A stretch of 64,000 nt of DNA from Neisseria perflava (GCF_024170405.1 NZ_JALJYC010000006.1:1-64000); one strand, 5' to 3'; shown: positions 1 to 8,977, counted from the stretch's first letter. A program made the numbers and translations. Notes: generated by a model from the letters alone, not told the origin.

Positions 1-400
1 GAATGGCGTTTTAACAACAGTGAAATAAAATCTCAAATTTCTATTTTGAAACAGTTAGTAAAAGGTAATTTGCTCTAATTATCTAGTACAGCCCCTAAAT
101 TTTTACAAAAACACGGAAAAACAAACCTATCACATTCATTTTCATAGGGTTCTGCTCCGCCTTAATTTTCATCCCGCTACATTTTTCAGACGGCCTCATG
201 CCAAAGCACACACCCGATTTGTCGGCTCACTGCAACAGTCGGGCAAAAAATGACGACGTTTTAATCCCAATTTCACCATGCCCGCCCGCCTACTCCTCTT
301 GTTTTCCCAATAAAATTAAAGATTCTGCCACTTCCGCCGTAGAAGTTAGCATGAAAATGCATATCCCTGACATTTCTTATCATCAGCTAATCCTATACTT
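1..400. other. AT-rich intergenic stretch, no gene seen
   Basis: No convincing gene is seen before 667. The sequence is AT-rich, with one DUS at about 186-196 in the reverse orientation. An open frame from 198 to 542 runs into the repeat element at 401-575, has no ribosome binding site and encodes a peptide resembling nothing I know, so it is not called. Confidence 0.6.
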
Positions 401-575
401 AGAATCTGTATTCATAAGATTGGTAGATGGATTTTTGTTGGATAATTATACGAATACAAGGCGGACTTTTACGCCAATAGTGGACTATTGGCGTAAAAGT
501 GGCGTAAAAGTCCAACGCAGTAGGTGTGTGATTAGGCAATAAAAAGGCGCTATCAAGATTGTGAATGCAGGTTCT
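401..575 (+). repeat. MITE-like element, family A, copy 1
   Basis: This 175-base element begins AGAATCTGTATTCATAAGAT and ends TTGTGAATGCAGGTTCT, so its ends are imperfect inverted repeats of about 14 bases (consensus AGAACCTGTATTCA). Two more copies lie at 38364-38525 and 57184-57347. The middle holds a palindrome (GACTTTTACGCCAATAG, then its complement) followed by a second GGCGTAAAAGT, which makes this the longest copy. It has no coding capacity of its own. Small size, terminal inverted repeats and dispersed near-identical copies fit a non-autonomous transposable element. I do not recognise the parent insertion sequence. Confidence 0.75.
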
Positions 576-666
576 TAATCCGCACATTCGCGAGGCTGCA
601 CCTAAGCAGAGAATGTCCCGACAGCCGGGCCATGACATTTCGACATCAACAATAAGGGATTAACCC

Positions 667-1053
667 ATGAACCGTTCTTCCGACCCTTCCTCTTCTCCCG
701 ATGATTTCATTCCCAAATTCCGCAAAAAGAAACTGGACGAACCGGGCTTCTTGCGCAAACTCGCCCGCTTTGCCGGACGTTTGGGCGCACCGGTCGTCCG
801 CCAGCTTTATGCGCTGTATTTTTTATGGAAATCGCCGCATACACCGAAACGGGCCAAAATGATTATTCTCGGCGCATTGGTTTATTTTTTCAGCCCGATT
901 GACAGCATTCCCGACCTGCTCGGCCCGTTGGGATTCAGCGACGACATTGCCGTGATTACATTGGTGTACAGCCAGATGAAAGCGTATCTGACCGACGACA
1001 TCCGAGAACAGGCGCGTGCGGCGGCCAATAAATTGCTCGGCAAAGAAAGTTGA
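667..1053 (+). CDS. YkvA/DUF1232 family membrane protein
   Basis: The 128-aa product carries the DUF1232 (YkvA) signature at about residues 62-95: a hydrophobic segment running into FSPIDSIPDLLGPLGFSDD, a conserved loop rich in Pro and Asp, then a second hydrophobic stretch. The basic N-terminal half (FRKKKLDEPGF) should be cytoplasmic. The ATG at 667 follows the purine-rich AATAAGGGATTAACCC. The family is widespread in bacteria; its molecular role is not established. The gene is monocistronic, with a repeat element ending about 90 bases upstream and a DUS hairpin terminator downstream. Confidence 0.85.
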   Translation: MNRSSDPSSSPDDFIPKFRKKKLDEPGFLRKLARFAGRLGAPVVRQLYALYFLWKSPHTPKRAKMIILGALVYFFSPIDSIPDLLGPLGFSDDIAVITLVYSQMKAYLTDDIREQARAAANKLLGKES

Positions 1054-1111
1054 CGCAGGTTAACGGATGCTTGCATTTGATTGATATGTAATTGATACAG
1101 TTATTAAAAAT

Positions 1112-1158
1112 AAAAGAGGCCGTCTGAAATCCGCATTGGATTTCAGACGGCCTCTTTT
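1112..1158. terminator. DUS inverted-repeat terminator, bidirectional
   Basis: Two DUS copies in inverted orientation form a stem of about 21 pairs (AAAAGAGGCCGTCTGAAATCC and its complement) around a 4-5 base loop, with a T-rich run on the plus strand and an A-run mirrored on the other. It lies between two convergent genes and can serve both. Confidence 0.85.
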
Positions 1159-1179
1159 ATTTTATACAACGCAATCTGC

Positions 1180-1668
1180 TTATTGCAGCGGCTGCATATT
1201 CATGACTTCCATCAGGAAGTTGGTAAACGCCGGGTTATTCGGCTTGCTGCTCATATTTTTCCAACGCTGCTGCCAACCGCGCAAAGCGTTTTGGATATAC
1301 AGCTTGGATTGCTCGGTGGTGATTTCACCGCGCTGACTATCTACCGCAGAACGCAGGTAAATCTCATACATACTGTCGTCCACAGAGTTGCGACCGACCA
1401 GCTGAATGCGATAGCGGTTCAAATATTGGGCAGCCTGCACTTTGGTCATCTTACCTTGGCTGACCTGCACGCTCAAACGCGTTGCCTCGTCACGGATTTT
1501 GGAAACATCCGTCCAGTGGGAAGAAGCCAAGCGGAAACCGGCAGCCGGTGTTTCGGTTACTTTCACATTGGTCGGATTGACCGGCACTTCTTTGAGCGTA
1601 GGCAGATACAGGGTATCGCAACCGGCCAGCGCCGCCAATACAAATAAGAGGGGAATATGTTTTTTCAT
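1180..1668 (-). CDS. Predicted lipoprotein, function unknown
   Basis: The 162-aa protein starts at the ATG whose complement is at 1666-1668. The N-terminus MKKHIPLLFVLAALAGC is a lipoprotein signal peptide with lipobox LAGC, so Cys17 should be lipidated. The remainder is hydrophilic, with several charged helical segments and no catalytic motif I recognise. The frame stays open upstream to 1821 but lacks a signal sequence there, so the ATG before the signal peptide is preferred. It lies downstream of cysK, separated from it by a terminator hairpin. Confidence 0.8.
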   Translation of the reverse strand: MKKHIPLLFVLAALAGCDTLYLPTLKEVPVNPTNVKVTETPAAGFRLASSHWTDVSKIRDEATRLSVQVSQGKMTKVQAAQYLNRYRIQLVGRNSVDDSMYEIYLRSAVDSQRGEITTEQSKLYIQNALRGWQQRWKNMSSKPNNPAFTNFLMEVMNMQPLQ

Positions 1669-1790
1669 GAGTGCCATTATAATCAAATTCGGCAAAATAG
1701 GCCAAATTGAAGAAAGAGTTGGCAGCTGAAAGTTTGCCGAATTACAACAGGCTTCAGACGGCCTTAACGATCTGAAACGGCCATACGCAA

Positions 1791-1815
1791 AAAAGGCCGT
1801 CTGAAACGGCCTTTT
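1791..1815 (-). terminator. Terminator of cysK
   Basis: AAGGCCGT, a 5-base loop and ACGGCCTT form a compact GC-rich hairpin that contains a DUS. On the minus strand it is followed by a T-run (the complement of GCAAAAAA). It lies 18 bases past the cysK stop codon. Confidence 0.8.
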
Positions 1816-1832
1816 CATCATGCGAACTATCG

Positions 1833-2765
1833 TTATACCAAATCGGCAAACAGCGGGGTAGATAAGTAGCGCTCGCCGTAAGACGGAATTAATACGACAA
1901 TCAGTTTGCCTGCGTTTTCCGGTTTTTTAGCCAATTCCAATGCTGCCCAAACAGCCGCACCGGAAGAAATACCGACCAAAATACCTTCTTTTTCCGCCAT
2001 TGCGCGTGCGGTTTCAAAAGTTTCTTCATTAGGCGCTTTGATAATGCTGTCGTAAACATGGGTGTTCAGTACGCTGGGTACGAAACCTGCGCCGATACCT
2101 TGAATCGGGTGCGATCCTTTTTCGCCGCCGCTCAATACCGGAGAGGCTTCCGGCTCAACGGCAACAATTTGTACATTAGGATTATGCGCTTTCAGCACTT
2201 CGCCCACGCCGGTAATGGTACCGCCGGTACCCACACCCGCCACGAAAATATCGACTTTACCGTCTGTATCCTGCCAAATTTCTTCGGCAGTGGTTTTGCG
2301 GTGGATTTCCGGGTTGGCCTCGTTGTCAAACTGACGCGGCATGAAGTAAGTATCCGGATGTTCGTCAACCAAAGATTGCGCTTTGGCAATCGCACCGCCC
2401 ATGCCGTCGGCCGCCGGCGTCAGAATCAGCTCTGCGCCATAGGCACGCAGCAGCATGCGGCGTTCTTTACTCATGCTCTCAGGCATGGTGATAACCAATT
2501 TGTAACCGCGTGCGGCGCAGACCATGGCCAAACCGATACCGGTATTGCCGCTAGTGGCTTCAACGATGACGGTATCTTTGTTGATTTTACCGGCTTTCTC
2601 AGCAGCTTCAATCATGGATTCGGCAATGCGGTCTTTGACGCTGCTGCCCGGATTGAAAAACTCCAGTTTGGCCACGACTTGCGCGCCCAAGCCTTCGGTC
2701 AGGCGGTTTAATTTGACCAACGGGGTATTACCGATTAATTCGGTAATGCTATTTGCGATTTTCAT
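1833..2765 (-). CDS. cysK: Cysteine synthase A (O-acetylserine sulfhydrylase)
   Basis: This PLP enzyme makes cysteine from O-acetylserine and sulfide in the cytoplasm. The 310-aa product has the family landmarks in order: IGNTPLVKLNRL at 11-22, the PLP lysine in PGSSVKDRIAES (Lys44), the substrate loop EATSGNTGIGLA, and the phosphate-binding GVGTGGTITGVG loop. Length matches bacterial CysK. The start at 2765 is preceded by a good AGGAG (CAGGAGCAGAGT before the ATG). The frame opens six codons earlier, but that start would lose this site. Monocistronic. Confidence 0.96.
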   Translation of the reverse strand: MKIANSITELIGNTPLVKLNRLTEGLGAQVVAKLEFFNPGSSVKDRIAESMIEAAEKAGKINKDTVIVEATSGNTGIGLAMVCAARGYKLVITMPESMSKERRMLLRAYGAELILTPAADGMGGAIAKAQSLVDEHPDTYFMPRQFDNEANPEIHRKTTAEEIWQDTDGKVDIFVAGVGTGGTITGVGEVLKAHNPNVQIVAVEPEASPVLSGGEKGSHPIQGIGAGFVPSVLNTHVYDSIIKAPNEETFETARAMAEKEGILVGISSGAAVWAALELAKKPENAGKLIVVLIPSYGERYLSTPLFADLV

Positions 2766-2873
2766 ACTCTGCTCCTGATTCATTCGGTTAATAATAATAC
2801 AGTCTGCATAATATCATAGGCGCAGGCCGTCTGAAAAACCAATACTTAATGCTTCTTACCTTATAACTTTTCG

Positions 2874-3479
2874 TTAGGAAAAAATTTCCGCCATCAATAT
2901 GACGGCAAGCGCTATCTGCCAGATAACCGCCAGCAGCAGGCCGCTTTCCAACTGTTTGCGGCTAAACAGACAAACCGGCTGCTTCATCATTACGCGCCGG
3001 TGCACATAAAAAACCGCCATCAGCAAAAACTGCAACACAAACCAATATACCGGCATTAAAGCATACATTTTCAGCAGCGCGGGCATGACAAAAGCGGTTT
3101 TACCATTCGGGAAATGATAGCATACAAGCGCAGCCAAAAACAAAAAAGCCAGCGTCATCAAAAGATTACTGACGGCAAACAGACTGAGCAAAGGATGTTT
3201 GCCATCGGTCTGCCAAAATTTCCCGTCCGGCGTTTTCCGCCAGCAATCAATAAAGAAAAATATGCTGCCCACAGTCAGATAGGCATGCGGCAAAAATAGC
3301 GGCGGGATGTGAGTAATCCCCCAAATGCCGGGCAGCAGCTTCGATCCGAGCCATCCGACTGCCAACCACAAAATCACGCTGCTCCAAAACCATTGGAACA
3401 GCCCTGCCCTGAAAATCAGTCCCAAGAAAAACAAGCCATAGGCAAGCACGCTTAACAGATTAAAATCTACGCCGCCCAT
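2874..3479 (-). CDS. Polytopic membrane protein, function unknown
   Basis: A 201-aa hydrophobic protein with about five to six predicted membrane helices (for example LLSVLAYGLFFLGLIF near the N-terminus and LLLAVIWQIALAVILM near the C-terminus) and basic loops such as YVHRRVMMKQ. I do not recognise a named family. Its ATG directly abuts the dapF stop codon (TAA at 3482-3480, ATG from 3479), so it is very likely translated from the dapF mRNA. Confidence 0.75.
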   Translation of the reverse strand: MGGVDFNLLSVLAYGLFFLGLIFRAGLFQWFWSSVILWLAVGWLGSKLLPGIWGITHIPPLFLPHAYLTVGSIFFFIDCWRKTPDGKFWQTDGKHPLLSLFAVSNLLMTLAFLFLAALVCYHFPNGKTAFVMPALLKMYALMPVYWFVLQFLLMAVFYVHRRVMMKQPVCLFSRKQLESGLLLAVIWQIALAVILMAEIFS

Positions 3480-4328
3480 TTAATACCGCAACTCGCCTTC
3501 AAACACCGTCTCCGCAGGCCCCGTCATCATCACATCCTCTTCCGGCTGCCAACTGATAAACAAATCCCCTCCGGGCAAGGTAACTTTAACCGGCACACCG
3601 GCGTCCAGCAGCCCTAAACGCACACCGGCCACCACCGCCGCGCACGCGCCCGTACCGCAGGCTTGCGTTTCGCCCGCACCGCGCTCATACACACGCAGCC
3701 GGATGGCTTGGCGGTCGATAATCTGCATAAAACCAACGTTGACACGCTCAGGAAACTGCTTGTGTGATTCAATCGCTTCGCCCAAACGCTCAACCGGCGC
3801 AGTTTGCACATCCTCCACCACAATCACCGCATGCGGATTACCCATGTTCACGCAAGACACCGGCACGGCTTCCAAGCCCACCAATACGGTATGCACCAAC
3901 GCATCATCCGCCTCATCCGAAGCCGGTACAAACGGAATTTCAGACGGCATAAAGCGCGGTTTGCCCATATTGACCGTAACCAAACCATTATCCAGCAATT
4001 TCGGCACAATCATGCCGCCTGCCGTTTCCACCACAATTTCTTTTTTATCGGTCAAACCTTTATCCACCACAAAGCGCACAAAGCAACGCGCCCCGTTGCC
4101 GCATTGTTCCACCTCGCCGCCGTCGGCGTTGAAAATACGGTAACGAAAATCCACCGCTTCGGAAGTCGGTTTTTCCACCACCAATAATTGGTCGAAACCC
4201 ACGCCGCGAAAACGGTTTGCCCACGCCGCCAACGGCGCGGCTTTCGGGTCAAAATCCTGATTGACCGCATCAATTACCATAAAATCATTGCCCAAACCGT
4301 GCATTTTGGTAAATTTCAAAGTATTCAT
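3480..4328 (-). CDS. dapF: Diaminopimelate epimerase
   Basis: DapF interconverts LL- and meso-diaminopimelate without a cofactor, supplying lysine and peptidoglycan. The 282-aa protein shows both catalytic cysteines in their motifs: Cys76 in EQCGNGARCF and Cys224 in TQACGTGACAA. The N-terminal FTKMHGLGNDFMVID is typical of the family, and RFRGVGFDQLLV follows. It is the first gene of a two-gene unit with the abutting membrane protein. An AT-type DUS lies inside the gene near 3942-3951. Confidence 0.96.
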   Translation of the reverse strand: MNTLKFTKMHGLGNDFMVIDAVNQDFDPKAAPLAAWANRFRGVGFDQLLVVEKPTSEAVDFRYRIFNADGGEVEQCGNGARCFVRFVVDKGLTDKKEIVVETAGGMIVPKLLDNGLVTVNMGKPRFMPSEIPFVPASDEADDALVHTVLVGLEAVPVSCVNMGNPHAVIVVEDVQTAPVERLGEAIESHKQFPERVNVGFMQIIDRQAIRLRVYERGAGETQACGTGACAAVVAGVRLGLLDAGVPVKVTLPGGDLFISWQPEEDVMMTGPAETVFEGELRY

Positions 4329-4613
4329 TTCTGTTCCTCAAACAGGCAGACATGCCCTACTGCGCAAAGCACATCAGGCCGTCTGAAAATAGTGCCTATC
4401 ATAATACAGGCAAGCCGCCGCCGGATACAGCAAAAAATCCCAATAACGCATATAGCGGCTTTCATACCCGCTTATGCCGATGTCCGCATGACGGAAAACC
4501 GACACTTTCCCGCCCTTCTCCACCCCGTTCGTAAGCTTTTACTTATCATAACGCCGAGCGTGCGGCAAACCCGATATACTGCCCGTCAGCATACCAAAAA
4601 CCAGGAAGACACC

Positions 4614-5111
4614 ATGAAACACATTATTCCGCTTACCGCACTCGCCGCCTTACTCAGCGCCTGCACCGTCGGCACCCCCGGCATGTCCGTCGGCTTGGGC
4701 GTCGGCACCAGTATCGGCAGACACGTCGGCTTGGGCACTTCGCTCAATATTCCCATCAGCTTGGATAAAAACAAAACCGGTCAAAATACTAACAACAGCA
4801 ACGGCGGCGTAAACGTCATCGAAGAACAAATCGTGACCTATTTCGACGCGCAGGGCAACACGTCCAATAATGCCGTCAAAGGCGGCTTCTACCGCCGCTT
4901 AATCAGCAAAAGCGGTAACGATTACGTGGTACAGGATTTTTACGGCGACAACGGCCAAAAACGTACCGATCCCTACACCCTGACGCGCGAACAATTAATG
5001 CAGTTCCGCGCCGCCCCCGCCAACGGCTCGCTGACCACTTATGCCTACAACGGCAACCTCATGCAGCAGCAAGTATTTAAAAACGGCAAATTGGTCAATG
5101 CGCAATACTGA
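4614..5111 (+). CDS. Predicted lipoprotein with glycine-rich N-terminal region
   Basis: The 165-aa product begins MKHIIPLTALAALLSAC, a lipoprotein signal with lipobox LSAC and lipidation at Cys17. A glycine/serine-rich stretch follows (SVGLGVGTSIGRHVGLGTS), then an Asn-rich linker and a C-terminal region resembling a small beta-sheet domain (YAYNGNLMQQQVFKNGKLV). The ATG at 4614 has CCAGGAAG upstream. The frame is open from 4188, but that part is antisense to dapF and not coding. Role unknown; outer-membrane or periplasmic location is inferred. Confidence 0.8.
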   Translation: MKHIIPLTALAALLSACTVGTPGMSVGLGVGTSIGRHVGLGTSLNIPISLDKNKTGQNTNNSNGGVNVIEEQIVTYFDAQGNTSNNAVKGGFYRRLISKSGNDYVVQDFYGDNGQKRTDPYTLTREQLMQFRAAPANGSLTTYAYNGNLMQQQVFKNGKLVNAQY

Positions 5112-5232
5112 GCAGGAAAATAGAGGCCGTCTAAACGCCGTTTCCCTGGCTCTCCGCCCGCTTTATCCTATTTAAATTAGCTTAGCATTCAGACATTTGT
5201 AATATTGCTACGCAATTTGGTCATTATTTAGG

Positions 5233-5260
5233 TTGACACATTTTTTAGAGCCGTTATAAT
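5233..5260 (+). promoter_or_regulatory. Promoter of tRNA-Asn
   Basis: A perfect -35 TTGACA (5233-5238) and a perfect -10 TATAAT (5255-5260) are separated by 16 bases. The predicted start lies a few bases before the tRNA at 5270. Both hexamers match sigma-70 consensus, as expected for a stable RNA gene. Confidence 0.9.
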
Positions 5261-5269
5261 ACGCCCCAT

Positions 5270-5345
5270 TCCCCGATAGCTCAGTCGGTAGAGCGACGGA
5301 CTGTTAATCCGCAGGTCCCTGGTTCGAGCCCAGGTCGGGGAGCCA
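5270..5345 (+). tRNA. tRNA-Asn (anticodon GTT)
   Basis: A 76-base cloverleaf with encoded CCA. The acceptor stem TCCCCGA pairs with TCGGGGA, then discriminator G and CCA at 5343-5345. The D-arm is AGCTCAGTCGGTAGAGC, the anticodon loop CTGTTAA has GTT at 5303-5305, and the T-loop is GGTTCGAGCCC. It is preceded by a consensus promoter and followed by a terminator. Confidence 0.97.
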
Positions 5346-5350
5346 AATTT

Positions 5351-5386
5351 AAAAAGCCTGAATCGAAAGATTCAGGCTTTTTTTAT
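5351..5386 (+). terminator. Terminator after tRNA-Asn
   Basis: AAAGCCTGAATC, a short loop and GATTCAGGCTTT form a stem followed by TTTTT, beginning within 10 bases of the tRNA 3' end. Confidence 0.9.
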
Positions 5387-5427
5387 AACGATAATCCATG
5401 TATTCAAATCAATATCCAGATTTACAT

Positions 5428-5472
5428 AAAAGGCCGTCTGAAAAACCGATAACCCGATTTTCAGACGGCCTT
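5428..5472 (-). terminator. DUS-pair terminator of the tannase-like gene
   Basis: Two inverted DUS copies with extended arms (AAGGCCGTCTGAAAA and complement) lie about 20 bases beyond the stop codon of the minus-strand gene. Confidence 0.75.
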
Positions 5473-5490
5473 CTCCTCATTGCCCGCAGC

Positions 5491-6993
5491 TCATTTGCTT
5501 ACCTGTTTCATCCAGGCAAACAGCTCGTCCAAGTCATAATCGCCGCTGTGCGGCACGCCCCACGGCAGGGCGTAATCAACGGTATAGCCGCTGTTTTGCA
5601 GCTTGGCTGCCAACATCGCAGACACAGCCAGCGAAGTATCGCGGTCGTTGGTACCGACGCGGATACGCCAGTTTTGCGGGATTTTTACCGCGCCGCTGCC
5701 GATGTAGTTCAGCGGATTCATCACTTTCACGGTTTGCGCGTCAGCCAGCGTTGCGCCTTTGACGGTACTGTTTTGCATAGAGAATGCGGTGAAGTGCTGC
5801 TTGTCGGTAGTCGCGTTGCCGAAGAGTTGGTTTTCGCCGGTACTCAAATCCATGCCGTCAAAGGCGGGCGGGGTTTTCTGGCGTCCGGCGGCTTTGGCGT
5901 AGGCGTCAAAATCCACGGCGGTTACTTTGCCGTTTTTCACCGTCAGCCATTTACTGCTGCTGATGTCTTTGCCTGCGTCCAACTGGCCTTGCGCCGATTT
6001 TGCCAAGAATGAGGCCACGTAGTTTTTAAAGCTGCCGTTGCCTTTATTGTCCAAAGTCAGAGAGCGGCCTTGCGCGTCTTTCAGGCCGAGGCTGTTGATG
6101 TAGGCGGGATACAGCGGTTTGAGTTTGTCGGACAAGGCGATTTCGGCGGCAGTCAGCGTACCGGGCACCAACTCGCGTTTGACGTTGTAGTCCAACATGG
6201 TGATGTTCATTTTTTGGTAATCATTGACACCGTTAAACTGCCATTCGTAGGCCATGTCCGCATGGTCGAGATCGGTAATCGGGCAATAGGCAGATACGGC
6301 AAAAATGCTGTCGTCCGCTTCGGCGGCACCCAAGGCTTTTAAGTAAACTTCGTAGTCTTTGCTGTTGCCGGTCGCGCCGAGTAAGGCGGACAAAGCGCCA
6401 CCCGCGCTGGTGCCGTTGGAAATGATTTTATTGGCATCGCCCGGCATGATGTTATCGTTGGCTTTCGGATAGCGTACAGCGGCTTTCAAATCCACAATCG
6501 CGGCTGGCGCTTTGCCGTTGGCGGCGGTACGGCCACGCGCACCCGGCGAGGCGACAACATAACCTTTAGACAGCGCAGTTAAAGCGGCATTCGGCGTTTG
6601 ATTGCCGCTGCCGTCCGGTGCGCCGCCCGGCCCTTTTCCGCCCAAGCCCGGTTTGCCCGGTTCAGCCGGCATATAGCCGCCGATTTGGTTGGGGAAGAAA
6701 ATCGGCGCGGTGTCGGCGGTAAAACCTTCTACCGAACCGCCGTTGTAATAAGCCTCCGGCACATAAATATTGATGATTTCATATTTAGTATCCACCGGAT
6801 TTTTCACATACACAATGCCCTCAAAAGCACGGAATTTCACGGCTTTACCGTTTACTTCCAAGCTCTGCTCAGTGTATTTTTGTTTGGCAAAATCCAAATC
6901 GTAAGATTTCGGTGCGCTCGTTTTTGATGAGGCACATGCGCTCAATCCGACGGCAAGCGAAGCGGCCAGCAGGGTTTTAGCGGTTTTATTCAT
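5491..6993 (-). CDS. Tannase-like alpha/beta-hydrolase lipoprotein
   Basis: A 500-aa exported esterase. The N-terminus MNKTAKTLLAASLAVGLSAC is a lipoprotein signal with Cys20 as lipidation site. The alpha/beta-hydrolase nucleophile lies in NGTSAGGALS (Ser196), and a late VPHSGDYDLDELF supplies the likely catalytic His. The glycine-rich block at 113-130 and the motif order resemble subtype-B tannases and related feruloyl esterases; the natural substrate cannot be read from sequence. The ATG at 6993 is the only good start. Monocistronic, on the strand opposite fdhD. I am sure of the fold and export, less sure of the tannase name. Confidence 0.8.
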   Translation of the reverse strand: MNKTAKTLLAASLAVGLSACASSKTSAPKSYDLDFAKQKYTEQSLEVNGKAVKFRAFEGIVYVKNPVDTKYEIINIYVPEAYYNGGSVEGFTADTAPIFFPNQIGGYMPAEPGKPGLGGKGPGGAPDGSGNQTPNAALTALSKGYVVASPGARGRTAANGKAPAAIVDLKAAVRYPKANDNIMPGDANKIISNGTSAGGALSALLGATGNSKDYEVYLKALGAAEADDSIFAVSAYCPITDLDHADMAYEWQFNGVNDYQKMNITMLDYNVKRELVPGTLTAAEIALSDKLKPLYPAYINSLGLKDAQGRSLTLDNKGNGSFKNYVASFLAKSAQGQLDAGKDISSSKWLTVKNGKVTAVDFDAYAKAAGRQKTPPAFDGMDLSTGENQLFGNATTDKQHFTAFSMQNSTVKGATLADAQTVKVMNPLNYIGSGAVKIPQNWRIRVGTNDRDTSLAVSAMLAAKLQNSGYTVDYALPWGVPHSGDYDLDELFAWMKQVSK

Positions 6994-7149
6994 CACAGAT
7001 TCCAAGTATCAAAATTACAAACGTGTTTATCTTAATGCTTGAGCAGCTGTTTGAGTATGATTCTTAATCGAATTTTACGCCCGCTTACAGAAAGGCTTTT
7101 TTCAGGCAAAACGCGCTATAATGGCATTTTTTCAGACGGCCAAACTGCC

Positions 7150-7959
7150 ATGCTTCCCGCCCCCGCCCTATCCTGCACCGTTTACCGCACCTGCGGCAAT
7201 TCGCTGCGCCCCGATGACGACATTTTGGCCGAAGAGACCGCCGTTGCGCTGGTGTATAACGGCATTACCCATGTCGTCTTGATGGCAACGCCGCAAGATT
7301 TGGCGGAGTTGGCGCTCGGTTTCAGCTTGAGCGAAGGCATTTTGCACCATGCGTCTGAACTCTATGATATTGAGGTACAACCTGCTTGCGATGGGATTGA
7401 AGTGCAGATGGAAATCGCCTCCGCCCGTTTCCAAGCCTTGAAAGAACGCCGCCGCAATATGACCGGTCGAACCGGTTGCGGCTTATGCGGCATAGACAGT
7501 CTGGCGGCGGTAAAGCCCAATCTGTCGCCTGTTGCCCGTCACCGCCGTTTTTCTATCACTGAAATTCAGACGGCCTTGGCCGATTTTGACCACCACCAAC
7601 CTTTGAGAAAAAGTGTCGGCTCGGTACACGGCGTAGCGTGGGTGGCCGATGGCAAAATCACCGCCGCCTTTGAAGATGTCGGTCGCCACAACGCGCTCGA
7701 CAAGCTCATCGGTTTTGGCACGCGCCATCAGATTGACTGGCAGCAAGGCTTCCTCTTGATTTCCAGCCGCGCCAGCTACGAAATGGTCGCCAAAGCCGCC
7801 GCCGCCGGTATCGGCTGCATAGTCGCCGTATCCGCCCCCACCGCCCTCGCCGTGCGCTTGGCAGAGCAGGCGGGCATGACCTTAATCGGCTTTGCCAAAC
7901 CGCAAAAATTCAATGTATATAGTTGCTCCGAATATATTGAAACCGAGAAAAAAGATTAA
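7150..7959 (+). CDS. fdhD: Formate dehydrogenase accessory sulfurtransferase FdhD
   Basis: FdhD passes sulfur from IscS to the molybdenum cofactor so that formate dehydrogenase becomes active. From the ATG at 7150 the protein has 269 aa, with DILAEETAVALVYNG near the N-terminus, the sulfur-transfer motif GRTGCGLCGID (Cys110, Cys113), the conserved SVHGVAW and DVGRHNALDKLIG blocks, and SSRASYEMV near the C-terminus. The frame is open back to 7039, but that part contains a likely -10 (TATAAT, 7118-7123) and a DUS, so 7150 is preferred despite a weak ribosome site. fdhE follows 82 bases downstream. Confidence 0.94.
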   Translation: MLPAPALSCTVYRTCGNSLRPDDDILAEETAVALVYNGITHVVLMATPQDLAELALGFSLSEGILHHASELYDIEVQPACDGIEVQMEIASARFQALKERRRNMTGRTGCGLCGIDSLAAVKPNLSPVARHRRFSITEIQTALADFDHHQPLRKSVGSVHGVAWVADGKITAAFEDVGRHNALDKLIGFGTRHQIDWQQGFLLISSRASYEMVAKAAAAGIGCIVAVSAPTALAVRLAEQAGMTLIGFAKPQKFNVYSCSEYIETEKKD

Positions 7960-8041
7960 GAACCTGTTTCAGACGGCCTCCGTGCCGATAAGCCGAATAA
8001 AGCAGCTCGCATAACAAAATCATACACATCAAGGAATACCC

Positions 8042-8965
8042 ATGACCACCACCTCCATCCAGCCCGTTGAAGAAATCAAAAAAGGCCTGTTCCATACCCC
8101 GTTTTGGCTCGCGCCCGAGCAGGACATTTTCGCCAAGCGCGCCGTGCGTTTTCAAGAATTGGCGCAGGAAGACAACAGCGATTGGTGCGCTTACCTGACC
8201 CTGCTTGCCGCCGTCTGCAAGGCGCAGCAGACCGTGTCCGAACGCCACGATTTTCCGCCGCCCGAGCTGTATCAGGGTGAAACCGTCTTGCTCGCCGCCG
8301 CGCAAAGCCAAGTGCCATCTGAATTTTTTGCCGTGTTCACGGATTTGTTGAACGAAGTCAACGGCAACATCACCGCCACCGCCGCGCAGGAAACCGCCAA
8401 GCTCAAAGCCTTGCCGCAAGAAGCGACCGAAGCGCTGGCGCAACGCGTGTTGAGCCATTCCACCACTGCTGCCGACAAAGCCGCCGTGATTTGGGTACAG
8501 GCCGCCTTGCAGATTATTTGGACGGCATGGGCGGCGCAACTGACGGAAGACCATGTACCGCCTATTGAAGAGCGCACCCACTGCCCCTGCTGCAGCACCG
8601 AAGCCGTCGGCAGCGTGATTCTGATTAAAGGCGATTTGGCCGGATTCCGCTATATGCACTGCCCGCTGTGCAACAGCCGCTGGAACGTCTTGCGCGCCAA
8701 ATGCCCGACTTGCGGCGACGCCGGCCATATGCGCCTGCAACAAGTGGAAGCAGACAGCGCTCCCGACCTTGCCTCCGCCTACCGGGGCGCGTATGCCGAA
8801 AGCTGCACATCCTGCGAGAGCTACCGCAAGCTCTACCGCCAAGACAAGCAGCAATACGCCGACCCCGTGGCCGACGACTTGGCGACTCTGGGCTTGGACA
8901 TCGCCGTCGGCGAAGCGGGTTTCGACCGTGGCGGCGCGAATCCGTTTTTATTATTGGGCGAATAA
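8042..8965 (+). CDS. fdhE: Formate dehydrogenase accessory protein FdhE
   Basis: FdhE is a rubredoxin-like maturation factor for formate dehydrogenases. The 307-aa protein has the expected C-terminal set of four CxxC knuckles: THCPCCSTE, HCPLCNSRW, AKCPTCGDAGH and SCTSCESYRK. The N-terminal half is helical. The ATG at 8042 follows AAGGAATACCC. It forms a two-gene accessory unit with fdhD, and no formate dehydrogenase subunit gene lies in this window. Confidence 0.94.
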   Translation: MTTTSIQPVEEIKKGLFHTPFWLAPEQDIFAKRAVRFQELAQEDNSDWCAYLTLLAAVCKAQQTVSERHDFPPPELYQGETVLLAAAQSQVPSEFFAVFTDLLNEVNGNITATAAQETAKLKALPQEATEALAQRVLSHSTTAADKAAVIWVQAALQIIWTAWAAQLTEDHVPPIEERTHCPCCSTEAVGSVILIKGDLAGFRYMHCPLCNSRWNVLRAKCPTCGDAGHMRLQQVEADSAPDLASAYRGAYAESCTSCESYRKLYRQDKQQYADPVADDLATLGLDIAVGEAGFDRGGANPFLLLGE

Positions 8966-8977
8966 TCCGTTCGCAAG

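Noticed and set aside
198..542. A 114-residue open frame at the left end
   Set aside because: It runs into the MITE-like repeat, has no ribosome site and the peptide has no recognisable features.
401..575. Correia repeat-enclosed element
   Set aside because: The ends are AGAACCTGTATTCA, not the Correia TATAGTGGATTAA, although GTGGACTA in the middle looks superficially similar.
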